The translations under genes and the position numbers were made by a program. Under the pieces are notes generated by a model. The model made no database searches. It was not told the origin of the DNA and saw only the letters and a list, made by a program, of their open reading frames with translations. From the NCBI GenBank assembly GCA_014800845.1, contig JAAVFJ010000018.1, forward strand, positions 1 through 54,831: a DNA stretch of 54,831 bases, read 5' to 3'. The DNA is from Bacteroidales bacterium (lineage in GTDB: Bacteria > Bacteroidota > Bacteroidia > Bacteroidales > Muribaculaceae). Of this stretch, positions 42,947 to 52,849 are shown in pieces; within the stretch, counting starts at the first letter, position 1, and each line of letters starts with the position of its first letter.

Positions 42947-45346
42947 TTAAATGTGGGTGGCTACCTGATAGAATAGCAGGGAGATGAGGTAGGCAAGCCC
43001 GGTGTTGTAGACCACCGAGAAGAGGCCGTAGCGCCAGCTGCCCGTCTCGCGCACTATGGCAGCAATCGTGGCTATGCAGGGGAAATAGATCAGCACGAAG
43101 AGCAGGAAGCTGTAAGCTATGACCGGCGTAAAGGGCGGAACACCCGTGACAGGGTTCGGTGCTGTGAGGCGCTCGGCCAGCAGCTCCTCAGAATCATCCT
43201 GACCGGTGTAGAGCACTCCGAGCGTCGAAACTACCACCTCCTTGGCGGCTGCGCCTGCAATAAGGCTGACGCTCATCTTCCAGTCGAAGCCCAGAGGTTT
43301 CACCACCGGCTCTACAAAGTGGCCTATGCGGCCCAGGTAAGACTGCGACTGCTGCTCTTGCTCAAGCATCTGCTCAGTGAGATTGGGGTTCTGGCGGAGC
43401 ATCTCCTGCTCATCGAGGCGGGGGAAATAGCTCAACGCCCAGATTATTATGGAGGCCACGAGGATAAGTCCGCCCATCTTCTTCAGATACTGCTTGGCTT
43501 TGTTCCACATGCCGTGGGCCGTGGACTTGAGCGTCGGCATGCGATAGGGGGGCAGCTCCATGACAAAGGGAGTCTCATCCTTCTTAAACCAGAAGCGGCG
43601 GAGCAAGCGGGCAGTGACCACTGACAGCAGTATGCCTATCACGTAGAAGCTCATAAACGCCAGCGAGGCATGCTCCGGGAAGAAGCATCCGCAGAGCAAT
43701 ACATATATAGGTATGCGCGCGGAGCATGACATGAAGGGGGTAATCAGTATGGTGATCAGTCGCGAGGATTTGCTCTCGATGATGCGCGCACTCATTATGG
43801 CCGGTACATTGCAGCCGAAGCCCATGACGAGCGGTATAAACGACTTGCCGTGGAGTCCGAGGCGGTGCATCACCTTGTCCATGATAAATGCGACGCGCGC
43901 CATGTAGCCGCTGTCTTCCAGGAATGAAATGAAGCCATATAGAATCAATATGTTAGGCAAAAAGACTATAACGCCGCCTACACCACCTATCACGCCATCG
44001 AGCAAGAGGTCTTTCAGCGGACCGGGGTCCATAAACGCGCCGAGCTTTGAGCCCAACCATGCCACCCCCGCTTCAATCCAGTCCATGGGGTACTGACCGA
44101 GCTGGAACGTGGCCCAGAACATCAGCCACATAATCAGCAGGAAGATGGGGAAGCCAAAGAGCCTGTTGGTCACGAAAGCATCTATGAGCTTTGTGGACTT
44201 CTCCTCCTGTGCCTCGCCGGGGGTAAACGTTTCAGCAAGGGCGCCTGACACAAAGCCATACTTCTCTGCTGAGATTACTTCCGATGCATCCTGGCCGAGC
44301 GTCTTGCTGATAATTTTTTCCTGCTCATCGGCTATCTTTAACCATTGTTTGTAATTATGTGCATGAGAAAGCATACGCTTCACTTCCGGATCGCCCTGCA
44401 ACAGCTTGATAGCCAGATATCTCGGTGAGAATTGCAATCCTACGCTCCCATCTTCTTTGATGGCATCCGTGAGCAGACGCACGCTCTTCTCAACCACCGG
44501 ACCGAGGTTGACGTGAATGTGGCGCACATCTTTATTTCGCTCCTCGTAGACCTCTATCACCGTGTCAAGCAGGTCGTTAATGCCTTTGCCGGAGGTGGCA
44601 ATCGTGGGCACCACAGGCACGCCGAGAAGCTCGCCCAGCAGCTTGTAGTCAAGCTTGGCGCCGCTCTTCTTGAGCTCGTCATACATGTTTAGGTCTATAA
44701 TCATGGACCGGTTCATGTCAATAAGCTCCGTGGTAAGATACAGATTGCGCTCCAGGTTGGAGGCTACGGCCACATTAATTATTATGTCGGGGGCTTCGTT
44801 GCGCAGGTATCGCAGCACGTATTCCTCCTCAGGGCTGTAGACCGAGAGCGAATAGGTGCCGGGGAGGTCCACGATGCGCATGCGGTAACTCTTGTAGTCT
44901 ATGTATCCTTCCTTGGCATCTACAGTCACGCCGGCATAGTTACCCACATGTTCGTGAGCGCCGCTGACATGGTTAAACAGCGACGTCTTGCCGCAGTTGG
45001 GGTTGCCTATCAGAGCTACGGTTATCTCCTTGTCGTGGCGGTGATGCTGCGCTTGCGGCTCGTGGCATCCGGTGGTATCGAAGCGCGTCTTATCTTTCTC
45101 GGGGAAATGATGAAGCCAGTCCTCCACCGCTACGCATTCAATGAGTTTTGCCTCAGCACGACGCAGACTCACCTCGTAGCCCATCAGCGTATACTTAATC
45201 GGGTCTTGCAGAGGAGCTTTAAGCAGCGCTTTCACTTCGCGACCACGCACAAAGCCCATCTCCATAACGCGCTTTCTGAAAGCACCGTGACCCTTAATTT
45301 TTATGACAACGGCTTTATCGCCATTCTTAAGGTCTGCTAAAGTCAT
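42947..45346 (-). CDS. feoB: FeoA-FeoB fusion ferrous iron transporter
   Basis: The 799-residue protein imports Fe(II) across the inner membrane. The first 75 residues are a FeoA SH3-like domain (MTLADLKNGDKAVVIKIKGH). A histidine-rich linker follows (HEPQAQHHRHDKE near 95-107). The G domain has GNPNCGKT at 114-121 and DLPGTYSL. The Gate membrane segments with the conserved cysteines follow from about 380, including GFGCNVPAIM and FMSCSARIPIY. FeoA is a separate gene in E. coli; the fused form is common in Bacteroidetes. I chose ATG 45346, 7 codons inside the longest frame. FeoC is absent. Confidence 0.96.
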   Translation of the reverse strand: MTLADLKNGDKAVVIKIKGHGAFRKRVMEMGFVRGREVKALLKAPLQDPIKYTLMGYEVSLRRAEAKLIECVAVEDWLHHFPEKDKTRFDTTGCHEPQAQHHRHDKEITVALIGNPNCGKTSLFNHVSGAHEHVGNYAGVTVDAKEGYIDYKSYRMRIVDLPGTYSLSVYSPEEEYVLRYLRNEAPDIIINVAVASNLERNLYLTTELIDMNRSMIIDLNMYDELKKSGAKLDYKLLGELLGVPVVPTIATSGKGINDLLDTVIEVYEERNKDVRHIHVNLGPVVEKSVRLLTDAIKEDGSVGLQFSPRYLAIKLLQGDPEVKRMLSHAHNYKQWLKIADEQEKIISKTLGQDASEVISAEKYGFVSGALAETFTPGEAQEEKSTKLIDAFVTNRLFGFPIFLLIMWLMFWATFQLGQYPMDWIEAGVAWLGSKLGAFMDPGPLKDLLLDGVIGGVGGVIVFLPNILILYGFISFLEDSGYMARVAFIMDKVMHRLGLHGKSFIPLVMGFGCNVPAIMSARIIESKSSRLITILITPFMSCSARIPIYVLLCGCFFPEHASLAFMSFYVIGILLSVVTARLLRRFWFKKDETPFVMELPPYRMPTLKSTAHGMWNKAKQYLKKMGGLILVASIIIWALSYFPRLDEQEMLRQNPNLTEQMLEQEQQSQSYLGRIGHFVEPVVKPLGFDWKMSVSLIAGAAAKEVVVSTLGVLYTGQDDSEELLAERLTAPNPVTGVPPFTPVIAYSFLLFVLIYFPCIATIAAIVRETGSWRYGLFSVVYNTGLAYLISLLFYQVATHI

Positions 45347-45368
45347 GATGGTGTGTTTAAAAATCATG

Positions 45369-45376
45369 CAAAATTA
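45369..45376 (-). promoter_or_regulatory. -7 box for feoAB
   Basis: Minus-strand TAATTTTG followed by CATG, 23 bases before the ATG. No Fur box was identified with confidence. Confidence 0.5.
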
Positions 45377-45460
45377 ACAAAAAAATCCCCTCGGCTGAGA
45401 TTCAGCAGTGAAAATACCTAAAAGTGAGTATGCGTGGACCTCAATTGAAAAATAATTGTT

Positions 45461-45468
45461 AACTTTGC
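45461..45468 (+). promoter_or_regulatory. -7 box for ftsY-rimO-menF
   Basis: TAACTTTG followed by CACG, 19 bases before the ftsY ATG. A -33 box is not clear. Confidence 0.55.
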
Positions 45469-45486
45469 ACGCTAAACCTGAAGACT

Positions 45487-46467
45487 ATGGGATTCTTTAA
45501 GAAATTATTCTCACGCGAAAAGAAGGAACAGCTCGACTCCGGCCTGGAAAAAACCAAGGAGGGAGTTTGGAGCAAAATTTCCCGTGCTGTAGCCGGCAAG
45601 AGTAAGATTGACGACGAAGTGCTTGACCGCCTGGAGGAAGCTTTCATCTCCAGCGACGTCGGTGTGGACACTACTCTGAAAATTATAGAGCGCATACAGG
45701 ACCGTGTGAGCCGCGATAAATATGTCAATTCCTCGGAGCTCCGTGAGCTGCTCGCCCAAGAAATTGCCGCACTGCTCGCCGAAAACAGTCTTGGCGAAAC
45801 TGACGCTGCCGACTTCTCAGTGCCGCAGGGTAAGGGGCACCCTTATGTTATAATGGTAGTGGGTGTCAACGGCGTAGGCAAGACCACCACCATAGGCAAG
45901 CTCGCGCATCAGTATAAGCAGGCGGGTGCCAAGGTTGTGCTTGGCGCTGCCGACACTTTCCGTGCCGCTGCCATAGAGCAGCTCGAGGTGTGGGCTGAAC
46001 GCGCAGGCGTGGACATCGTGACGCAGAAGATGGGCTCCGACCCGGCTGCCGTGGCCTTTGACACACTCCAGCATGCCCGCGCAGTAGGTGCCGATGTGGT
46101 GATAATTGACACCGCAGGCCGTCTGCACAACAAAATCGGCCTGATGAATGAGCTGACAAAAATCAAAAACTCCATACGCAAATTTGTGCCCGAAGCCCCG
46201 CAGGAGATTCTCCTCGTGCTCGACGCCTCCACCGGCCAGAACGCCTATGAGCAAGCCCGCCAGTTTGTGAAAGCAACCGAGGTCAACGCATTGGCCATCA
46301 CCAAACTTGACGGCACCGCCAAGGGTGGCGTGGTTATCGGTATCTCCGACCAGATGCAGATTCCGGTGAAATACATCGGTGTAGGCGAGGGCATAGACCA
46401 TCTGCAAATATTCGACCGTCAGGAATTTGTAAAAACCCTCTTCTCAAAAGATGATCTGAAAGCATGA
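45487..46467 (+). CDS. ftsY: FtsY: SRP receptor GTPase
   Basis: The 326-residue protein receives the SRP-ribosome complex at the membrane. It has a short basic N terminus ([15 protein letters not shown]) in place of the long acidic A domain of E. coli, an N domain (about 20-100), and the G domain with GVNGVGKTT (126-134), DTAGRL and [10 protein letters not shown]. It overlaps rimO by 4 bases (ATGA). Confidence 0.97.
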   Translation: MGFFKKLFSREKKEQLDSGLEKTKEGVWSKISRAVAGKSKIDDEVLDRLEEAFISSDVGVDTTLKIIERIQDRVSRDKYVNSSELRELLAQEIAALLAENSLGETDAADFSVPQGKGHPYVIMVVGVNGVGKTTTIGKLAHQYKQAGAKVVLGAADTFRAAAIEQLEVWAERAGVDIVTQKMGSDPAAVAFDTLQHARAVGADVVIIDTAGRLHNKIGLMNELTKIKNSIRKFVPEAPQEILLVLDASTGQNAYEQARQFVKATEVNALAITKLDGTAKGGVVIGISDQMQIPVKYIGVGEGIDHLQIFDRQEFVKTLFSKDDLKA

Positions 46468-47786
46468 CATCAGGAAGAATAGACATCATAACCATGGGCT
46501 GCTCCAAGAATCTTGTGGATTCAGAGCGGCTCATGCGGCGTCTTGAGGCTAAGGGTTACGAGATGCACCATGACTCCGACCGGGTAAGCGGCGAGGTGGT
46601 GGTGGTCAATACCTGCGGCTTCATAGGCGATGCCAAGGAGGAGAGCATCAATATGATTCTCGAGCTCGTGGAGGCCAAGCAGCGTGGCGAGATTGGGAGG
46701 CTTATGGTAATGGGTTGTCTGAGTGAGCGATACCTCAGTGAGCTTAAAGCAGAGATTGAAGAGGTCGACGCTTGGTATGGCAAGTTCAATTGGGATGCTA
46801 TAGTAGATTCGCTCCCCGATATTTCGGAGCGAGTACCGGAGCTTAAGCCCTGGGAACGAAAGCTGACCACACCCCCCTTCAGCACATACATAAAAGTGTC
46901 GGAAGGGTGCAACCGCATGTGCGCTTACTGCGCCATACCGCTGATTACCGGTCGCCATAAATCGCGTACAGTGGAGAGTATCCTCGATGAGGTGACCGCT
47001 CTGGCAGCCGATGGGGTCAGGGAGTTTAACGTAATAGCTCAGGACCTCAGCGCTTACGGCACCGACCTGGCAGATGGTCGCTCGCTGTTGGCGGAACTCA
47101 TTGACCGCATGGCAGATATCCCCGGCGTGCGATGGATACGCCTGCATTACGCCTACCCGGTAGACTTCCCTTGGGATGTGCTTGAGGTGATGCGTCGCCG
47201 TGATAATGTCTGCAACTATCTCGACATAGCCCTGCAACACATTTCCACTCCGGTGCTTGACGCCATGCGCCGCCATGTCAACAAGGAGCAGACGCTCCAG
47301 CTGATTGACCGCATACGCCGCGAGGTCCCCGGTATCTGCCTGCGCACCACGCTCATGACCGGTTTCCCAGGCGAGGGTGAGGCGGAGTTTAAGGAGCTGG
47401 TAGATTTCGTGAAGAGCGTAAGATTTGACCGCCTCGGTGTGTTTGCTTACAGCGAGGAGGAGGGCACCTATGCAGCGCGACACCTTGATGACAATATCCC
47501 GCAGGAGGTGAAGGAGGCTCGCCGCGATGAAATCCAGGAGCTCCATGAGCATATAGCCCTTGAGAAGAATAAAGCCCTGATAGGCAGTAGGGTAGAGGTG
47601 CTTGTCGAAACTGAGGATGAGGGCGAATTGCTTGCCCGCACGCAGTGGGATAGCCCCGAAGTGGACCACCAGGTGCACATAGCCCTCCCCGCTGACGGTT
47701 ACGGAAAGCAGATTAAGCCAGGCGACTTCGTAACGGTTGAGATAACTGACGCGCTCCCTTATGACCTCTACGCAGAACTCCTCTGA
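46464..47786 (+). CDS. rimO: RimO: ribosomal protein uS12 methylthiotransferase
   Basis: The 440-residue radical SAM enzyme methylthiolates an Asp of ribosomal protein S12. The N-terminal cluster cysteines are Cys13, Cys51 and Cys85 (MGCSKNLVDSE, NTCGF, MGCLSERY). The radical SAM motif is CNRMCAYC (Cys149, 153, 156), and a TRAM domain closes the protein. The wording MGCSKNLVDSE favours RimO over MiaB. Its last 26 bases overlap menF. Confidence 0.95.
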   Translation: MTSGRIDIITMGCSKNLVDSERLMRRLEAKGYEMHHDSDRVSGEVVVVNTCGFIGDAKEESINMILELVEAKQRGEIGRLMVMGCLSERYLSELKAEIEEVDAWYGKFNWDAIVDSLPDISERVPELKPWERKLTTPPFSTYIKVSEGCNRMCAYCAIPLITGRHKSRTVESILDEVTALAADGVREFNVIAQDLSAYGTDLADGRSLLAELIDRMADIPGVRWIRLHYAYPVDFPWDVLEVMRRRDNVCNYLDIALQHISTPVLDAMRRHVNKEQTLQLIDRIRREVPGICLRTTLMTGFPGEGEAEFKELVDFVKSVRFDRLGVFAYSEEEGTYAARHLDDNIPQEVKEARRDEIQELHEHIALEKNKALIGSRVEVLVETEDEGELLARTQWDSPEVDHQVHIALPADGYGKQIKPGDFVTVEITDALPYDLYAELL

Positions 47787-48744
47787 GCCGCTGATGGACG
47801 TATGGCTTCGATTGCCGGGAGGGCTACCAATGCGCTACCTCTGCCGACGCTCCGAAGATTGCGACACGCCCTGCTTTGTGATGGCCCGATTTAATGAACC
47901 GGCCCTGCGATACCAAATATGCAGCAGTGAAGAGCTCGAGCTCCCGGTAGTGGCAGAGGGCTTGTCAAAAGACTTTCGCAAGGAAGAGGAGATGAATGAG
48001 GCCTATAGGGACTCCCTCTCAGAGCTTATAGCTGAGCTTAAGAAGACAGGAGGCAAAACTGTGATTTCCCGAGTAGTTAGCGACCACACTGACTTGAGCC
48101 CCGAGGAGATATTCGCACGACTCTGTGCAGCATATCCCGCGGCTGCTGTCTGCCAGTGGCAGGCTGACGGAGGGCGGTGGTTTGCAGCCACTCCGGAGCT
48201 TCTGCTTCACGCCGACGCCGAGAGATTGCAGACCATGTCCTTGGCAGGCACTCGCCCCGCTAACTCCACCACTGCTGACTGGAGCCGCAAGAACAAGCAG
48301 GAGCAGCAGATGGTCACAGATTTCATACTCTCCACCCTGCGCAGCCTCAACCTTTCCCCCGAGGCCCAGGTGCCATGCACGCTTCAGGCCGGTCCGGTAG
48401 AGCATATCTGCACACGCATATCTGCACCGCGAAAAGATGCTGACCCACTGACAGTTGCCGAAGCGTTGTCGCCCACGCCCGCCGTAGCCGGCCTGCCACG
48501 CGAAGAATCCCTGAAGCGCATCTCACGCATAGAACAGCACCCGAGAGCATATTACGCAGGATTTTTTGGCCTTTTAGACGCTGAAGAATCAAATTTTTTT
48601 GTAACTTTGCGGTGCATGAAGCTTTCCCCCTCAGGAGCAGTGGGCATCTACGTAGGTGGCGGCATAACAGCCGATTCCACTCCCGAGGCAGAGTGGGATG
48701 AGACATGCAACAAGGCCCACACACTTCTCTCCATATTGCATTAA
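47761..48744 (+). CDS. menF: Isochorismate synthase (MenF-like)
   Basis: The 327-residue chorismate-utilising enzyme would start menaquinone synthesis. Signature elements are ATPELLL, SLAGTRP, the EQHPRAYYAGFFG active-site strand, LRCMKLSP and the closing GIYVGGGITADSTPEAEWDE. It is shorter than E. coli MenF (431), mainly at the N terminus, as is usual in Bacteroidetes. No other men genes are adjacent. The start overlaps rimO by 26 bases; an internal ATG at residue 12 would reduce but not remove this. A perfect -7 box for the next gene seems to lie within its coding sequence (48602). Confidence 0.88.
   Translation: MTSTQNSSEPLMDVWLRLPGGLPMRYLCRRSEDCDTPCFVMARFNEPALRYQICSSEELELPVVAEGLSKDFRKEEEMNEAYRDSLSELIAELKKTGGKTVISRVVSDHTDLSPEEIFARLCAAYPAAAVCQWQADGGRWFAATPELLLHADAERLQTMSLAGTRPANSTTADWSRKNKQEQQMVTDFILSTLRSLNLSPEAQVPCTLQAGPVEHICTRISAPRKDADPLTVAEALSPTPAVAGLPREESLKRISRIEQHPRAYYAGFFGLLDAEESNFFVTLRCMKLSPSGAVGIYVGGGITADSTPEAEWDETCNKAHTLLSILH
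48602..48609 (+). promoter_or_regulatory. Possible intragenic promoter inside menF
   Basis: TAACTTTG followed by CGG matches the -7 consensus exactly, preceded by an AT-rich stretch and TTTTTTGG near 48573. It encodes the conserved FVTLRC of MenF, so the match could be coincidence. It would give the M13 peptidase its own transcript. Confidence 0.35.
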
Positions 48745-48790
48745 ATATTAACCTCTACTACAACATTTATTATTCAAAATATTTAAAATC

Positions 48791-50836
48791 ATGAAGTTAC
48801 ACACAAAGGCCCTGTTCGGCGCAGCACTGCTTTCCATAGCACTCAGCGCGCAGGCAGAGGAGCATCTGAAGAGCCTCAACAAGGCTTACATTGATGCCTC
48901 GATCTCTCCGAAGACTGACTTTTACCACCACGTGGTTAAGGGTTGGCAGGATTCTCACCCCCTCTCACCCGAGCACGCTCGCTATGGCTCGTTCAACATC
49001 CTCAACGACTCAAGCAACAACCGCGTGCAGCGCATCGTGATGGGTCTGAGCGCTACAAACCCCGCCCGTGGCACAGTCGCTCAGAAAGTGTCTACCCTCT
49101 ACGAGCAGGGCATGGACTCCGTACGCCGCAACGCCCTCGGCGCTCAGCCCATCAAGCCTATCCTCGACAAAATTCAGAATACACGTCCCGAGGAGATGGA
49201 AGACCTCTTCCTCCTCATGCACCGCGAATATGGCAGCCCCTTCCTGGGCGCAGGCCCCATGGAGGACATGGCCAACTCCAATCAGTATGCCATGTACGTA
49301 TCCGCAGGCAACCTCGGTCTCGGTGACCGCGATTACTACCTGAAGAGTGACAAGCGCAACAAAGAGGTGCTTGAGGCCTACAAGAAACTCATCGTAGCCC
49401 AGATGATGAACGCCGGCTTCGCACGCAAGGACGCTCAGCGCATCTGCAAGAACGTGATTAAATATGAGACTCTGCTTGCCGACTCCACCTGGACCCGCGA
49501 GGAGAGCCGCAACGTGCCCGCCATGTACAACCCCCGCTCATTTGCCGAGCTCAAAACCCTTTACCCCAACATGCCATGGGACCGTTTCTTCATCGAGACC
49601 ATGAACATCCAGAGCCCCGACCAGGTAATCGTGACCGAGCTCAACACCGTGAAGCAGGGCAACGACCTCTACGCACGTCTCTCTGACCGCGAGAAGAAGG
49701 ACCTCTACCTCTGGGAAGTAGTAAGCGGTGCATCTCCCTACCTGAGCGACTCATTCAGCGATGCTGCATTTGAATTTAACAAAGTGATGAGCGGTGTGGC
49801 TCAGCAGCGTCCCCGCTGGAAGCGTGCCCTGGGCGCCACCGAAAGCAAGCTTGGCGAAGCAATCGGCCAGCTCTACGTGGAGCAGTACTTCCCCGAAAGC
49901 TCCAAGCGCTACATGGAAAACCTGGTGAAAAACCTCCGCGTAGCTCTCGGCAAGCACATCATCAACCTCCCCTGGATGAGCGACAAGACAAAGCTTCAGG
50001 CCATGAATAAGCTCAACTCCTTCACCGTGAAGATCGGTTACCCCGACGTGTGGAAAGACTACAGCACCATGGACATAGATCCCGAGGCTTCCTACTACGA
50101 CAACATGCACGCCGCCTCATTGTGGCAGCAGGCTGAGCAGCTCGCCAAGTGGGGCAAACCCGTAGACAAGACCGAATGGGGTATGACTCCTCAGACCATC
50201 AACGCCTACTACAACCCCATGGCCAACGAAATCGTGTTCCCCGCAGGCATCCTGCAGGCTCCCTTCTTCGATCCCGAAGCTTCTGACGCAGAAAACTATG
50301 GCGGTATAGGCGTGGTTATCGGCCACGAAATGACTCACGGCTTCGACGACCAGGGCTGTCAGTTTGACGCTCAGGGCAACATGGCTAACTGGTGGACCCC
50401 CGAAGATGCTGAAGCTTTCCAGAACAAGACTCAGGGCCTCGTAGCACAGTTTGACGAAGTTGAGGTGCTCCCCGGCCTCCACGCCAACGGCCAGTACACC
50501 CTCGGCGAAAACATAGCTGACCAGGGTGGTCTGAACGTAGCCTACACCGCATTCCTCGACTCTCAGCTCGCCAAGGGTGTTGACATCAACTCCGAGGCTG
50601 CCCTCATCGACGGCCTCACTCCCGAGCAGGTGTTCTACATGAACTACGCTAACCTCTGGGCTCAGAACATCCGCGAAGCTGAAATCCGCAGCCTCACCAC
50701 CGGCGACGTACACTCACTCGGCGAGAACCGCGTGAACGTAAGCCTCCGCAACCTCGCTCCCTTCTTCCGCGCCTTCGACATCAAGGAGGGCGACAAGATG
50801 TTCCGTCCCGAGGCTGAACGCATCATCATCTGGTAA
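48791..50836 (+). CDS. M13-family metallopeptidase (neprilysin/PepO-like)
   Basis: The 681-residue zinc endopeptidase has a cleavable signal peptide (MKLHTKALFGAALLSIALSA, then QAEE) and so is exported. The zinc site is HEMTH (His512, Glu513, His516) with the third ligand Glu573 in ENIADQGG (Asp577). The N-terminal M13 domain covers about 40-430. The NAYYNPMANEIVFPAGILQ strand before the zinc site is typical. Codon use is strongly biased, suggesting high expression. Natural substrates are probably short peptides in the periplasm. Confidence 0.95.
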   Translation: MKLHTKALFGAALLSIALSAQAEEHLKSLNKAYIDASISPKTDFYHHVVKGWQDSHPLSPEHARYGSFNILNDSSNNRVQRIVMGLSATNPARGTVAQKVSTLYEQGMDSVRRNALGAQPIKPILDKIQNTRPEEMEDLFLLMHREYGSPFLGAGPMEDMANSNQYAMYVSAGNLGLGDRDYYLKSDKRNKEVLEAYKKLIVAQMMNAGFARKDAQRICKNVIKYETLLADSTWTREESRNVPAMYNPRSFAELKTLYPNMPWDRFFIETMNIQSPDQVIVTELNTVKQGNDLYARLSDREKKDLYLWEVVSGASPYLSDSFSDAAFEFNKVMSGVAQQRPRWKRALGATESKLGEAIGQLYVEQYFPESSKRYMENLVKNLRVALGKHIINLPWMSDKTKLQAMNKLNSFTVKIGYPDVWKDYSTMDIDPEASYYDNMHAASLWQQAEQLAKWGKPVDKTEWGMTPQTINAYYNPMANEIVFPAGILQAPFFDPEASDAENYGGIGVVIGHEMTHGFDDQGCQFDAQGNMANWWTPEDAEAFQNKTQGLVAQFDEVEVLPGLHANGQYTLGENIADQGGLNVAYTAFLDSQLAKGVDINSEAALIDGLTPEQVFYMNYANLWAQNIREAEIRSLTTGDVHSLGENRVNVSLRNLAPFFRAFDIKEGDKMFRPEAERIIIW

Positions 50837-50858
50837 GAATTAATCCCAAATCCTCATA

Positions 50859-50904
50859 CGGGGTGTGTCGCCACGCTTAAAGGCCCGACACACCCCGATT
50901 TCTT
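50859..50904 (+). terminator. Terminator after the M13 peptidase gene
   Basis: CGGGGTGTGTCG (50859-50870) pairs with CGACACACCCCG (50886-50897), followed by ATTTCTT. Confidence 0.85.
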
Positions 50905-50928
50905 AAAGCCCCAAGCCACATTATCAAA

Positions 50929-52731
50929 ATGAACAATTTCAGCAGCTCAATTAAGCAGTTTTTCAATTGGGACAGAGGCACACTGATTCTCTTAGGCGCC
51001 TTCTTCTGCACCTTCATGGCCTTTAACGTCATGTGGTGCTCATGGACTACATTTACCCCCTTCTCCCATTTCCCGCTCTACATCTCCACCATATTGATGA
51101 CCCTGCTGCTCACGCTCCCTTACGTGATAAAGCGCTGCAAGTGGCTTGAAATACTCCTGCTCATCCTCCTCGACTTCCTCCTGTTGGCAAACCTCATGTA
51201 TGCCCGCACCTACTTCAACGTAATTCCTCTCTCAAGTTACACCAACGCCGGCAATCTTCAGGACTTCATGCCGAGCGTATGGACCTCACTGCGCTGGGCC
51301 GATCTGATATTTCCGCTCATCACGTGCGCAGCTATCCTCCTGCTCACCCGAAACAACTCGGCCATAGTCCGCCAACCCAAGACACCCCTCATCCCTTACC
51401 TCATCACGCTTGCCATACCGCTGCTCTGTGTGCTGATATGCGTGCCTACCCCTGCTAAATACAAAGAGGAGTACCGCAAGTATTACAATAACGCCTACGC
51501 CTATCAGAGCACCCCGGTAATGTACTCCGTATTCGGCTCGCTGCTTTACGATGCCTTGGTGAAATATGAAACCCTGACTCCGGCAGAACAGAAAGAGACC
51601 GACGACTTCATAGCATCGCTGCCCGGCATTGAGAAACTGCCCGAGGGAGTCACACCCCCCGAAAACCTCGTAGTGATATTCTGCGAATCGCTCGAAAGCT
51701 GGGTCATCGGCCTGGACTACGACGGCCAGCAAGTCACCCCCAACATTAATAAATGGCTGACAGACAGCACCACCTACTACAACCCTCACGTACTCTCTCA
51801 AGCTAAGGATGGCCGCTCAATCGATGGCCAGCTCCTGCTGCTAACAGGCCTTATGCCCCTGCGTCAGGGCACCTATTCCACTCAGTTCCCCGACGACTAT
51901 TTCCCCTCTATTCAGAAAGCACTGAAGCAGGCCCACGGCTCGCGCGCCACGCTCATGACCGGCGATAAGGAATACGTATGGAACCAGGGGCGCATAGCCC
52001 GTAGCATGGGCACGGACAGCATAATCTCATTCCCCGACTTCCGCATAGAAGATGCCTTCACGGGCCGCAAACACATCGGCGACAGAGCCCTCATGCGTCA
52101 GAGCGTGGAGAAGCTGAAGAGGGGTGACATATGGCCCGAAAACACCCCTGCCTTCCTCCAACTCGTCACCTATTCCGGCCATGGTCCCTTCCGCCTACCC
52201 GACAGCGAGAAGAAGCTGCGCATTCTCCCCGGCACTCCGCAGATTATGGCCGACTACATGCAAGTGGCACATTACACCGACCAGGCCCTCGCGCTCATGA
52301 TAGATTACCTGCGCAGCCGCCCTGACTGGCACAAGACAATGGTGGTCATCACCGGCGACCATGAGGGCCTTGCAGCGTGGAGAGCCGAATGTCTGGCCAG
52401 CGAACCCGGACGCCGCTACGTCAACCCCGAACAATTCGTACCCCTTATCATCCTCAACTCACCGCTCCCCGGCCACAGCGAAAAGGTAATGGGTCAAGCC
52501 GACATCTATCCCACCCTGCTGCACCTGCTCGGCCTGCGCGACTACGAATGGCCGGGTGTAGGCCACAGCATTCTCTCGCCCACCCACCCCGGAGCCGCCA
52601 TCAACCCCCAAGGCAAAATAGTAACCACCCCCGGCAAAAAGCTCCCCACCGCCACAGAACAAACCCTCCAAAAGCAGCGAGAAACCTCCGACCGCATCCT
52701 CCGCTACAACCTCCTCCGCCCCAAGCAGTAG
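50929..52731 (+). CDS. LtaS/sulfatase-family membrane protein
   Basis: The 600-residue protein has five predicted membrane helices in the first 185 residues and a large C-terminal alkaline-phosphatase/sulfatase domain outside the membrane. Motifs are NLVVIFCESLESW (metal Glu near 250), the probable nucleophile Ser297 in KDGRSIDGQ, YSGHGPF and TGDHEGL. This is the layout of lipoteichoic acid synthase and of phosphoglycerol or phosphoethanolamine transferases. In a Gram-negative host a transfer of such groups to a glycolipid or glycan is more likely than lipoteichoic acid. The TAG stop is also the first bases of a TTAGG-type tract. Confidence 0.85.
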   Translation: MNNFSSSIKQFFNWDRGTLILLGAFFCTFMAFNVMWCSWTTFTPFSHFPLYISTILMTLLLTLPYVIKRCKWLEILLLILLDFLLLANLMYARTYFNVIPLSSYTNAGNLQDFMPSVWTSLRWADLIFPLITCAAILLLTRNNSAIVRQPKTPLIPYLITLAIPLLCVLICVPTPAKYKEEYRKYYNNAYAYQSTPVMYSVFGSLLYDALVKYETLTPAEQKETDDFIASLPGIEKLPEGVTPPENLVVIFCESLESWVIGLDYDGQQVTPNINKWLTDSTTYYNPHVLSQAKDGRSIDGQLLLLTGLMPLRQGTYSTQFPDDYFPSIQKALKQAHGSRATLMTGDKEYVWNQGRIARSMGTDSIISFPDFRIEDAFTGRKHIGDRALMRQSVEKLKRGDIWPENTPAFLQLVTYSGHGPFRLPDSEKKLRILPGTPQIMADYMQVAHYTDQALALMIDYLRSRPDWHKTMVVITGDHEGLAAWRAECLASEPGRRYVNPEQFVPLIILNSPLPGHSEKVMGQADIYPTLLHLLGLRDYEWPGVGHSILSPTHPGAAINPQGKIVTTPGKKLPTATEQTLQKQRETSDRILRYNLLRPKQ

Positions 52732-52832
52732 GTCTTAGGTTTTAGGTCTTAGGTTTTAGAGCAATGGCTGCAATAAGGTTTTAGGCGTTAGAGCAAAGGC
52801 CTGGAGAGGAGGATTCCATCCTCCGACCACCA
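52729..52832 (+). repeat. Composite repeat R6
   Basis: TAGGTCTTAGGTTTTAGG and further units begin at the sulfatase stop codon, then GCAATGGCTGCAATAAGG, TTAGGCGTTAGAGC and the intact palindrome GGAGAGGAGGATTCCATCC followed by TCCGACCACC. It matches R2 at 38009 in order and content. Confidence 0.9.
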
Positions 52833-52849
52833 ACACGACTGAGACATAA

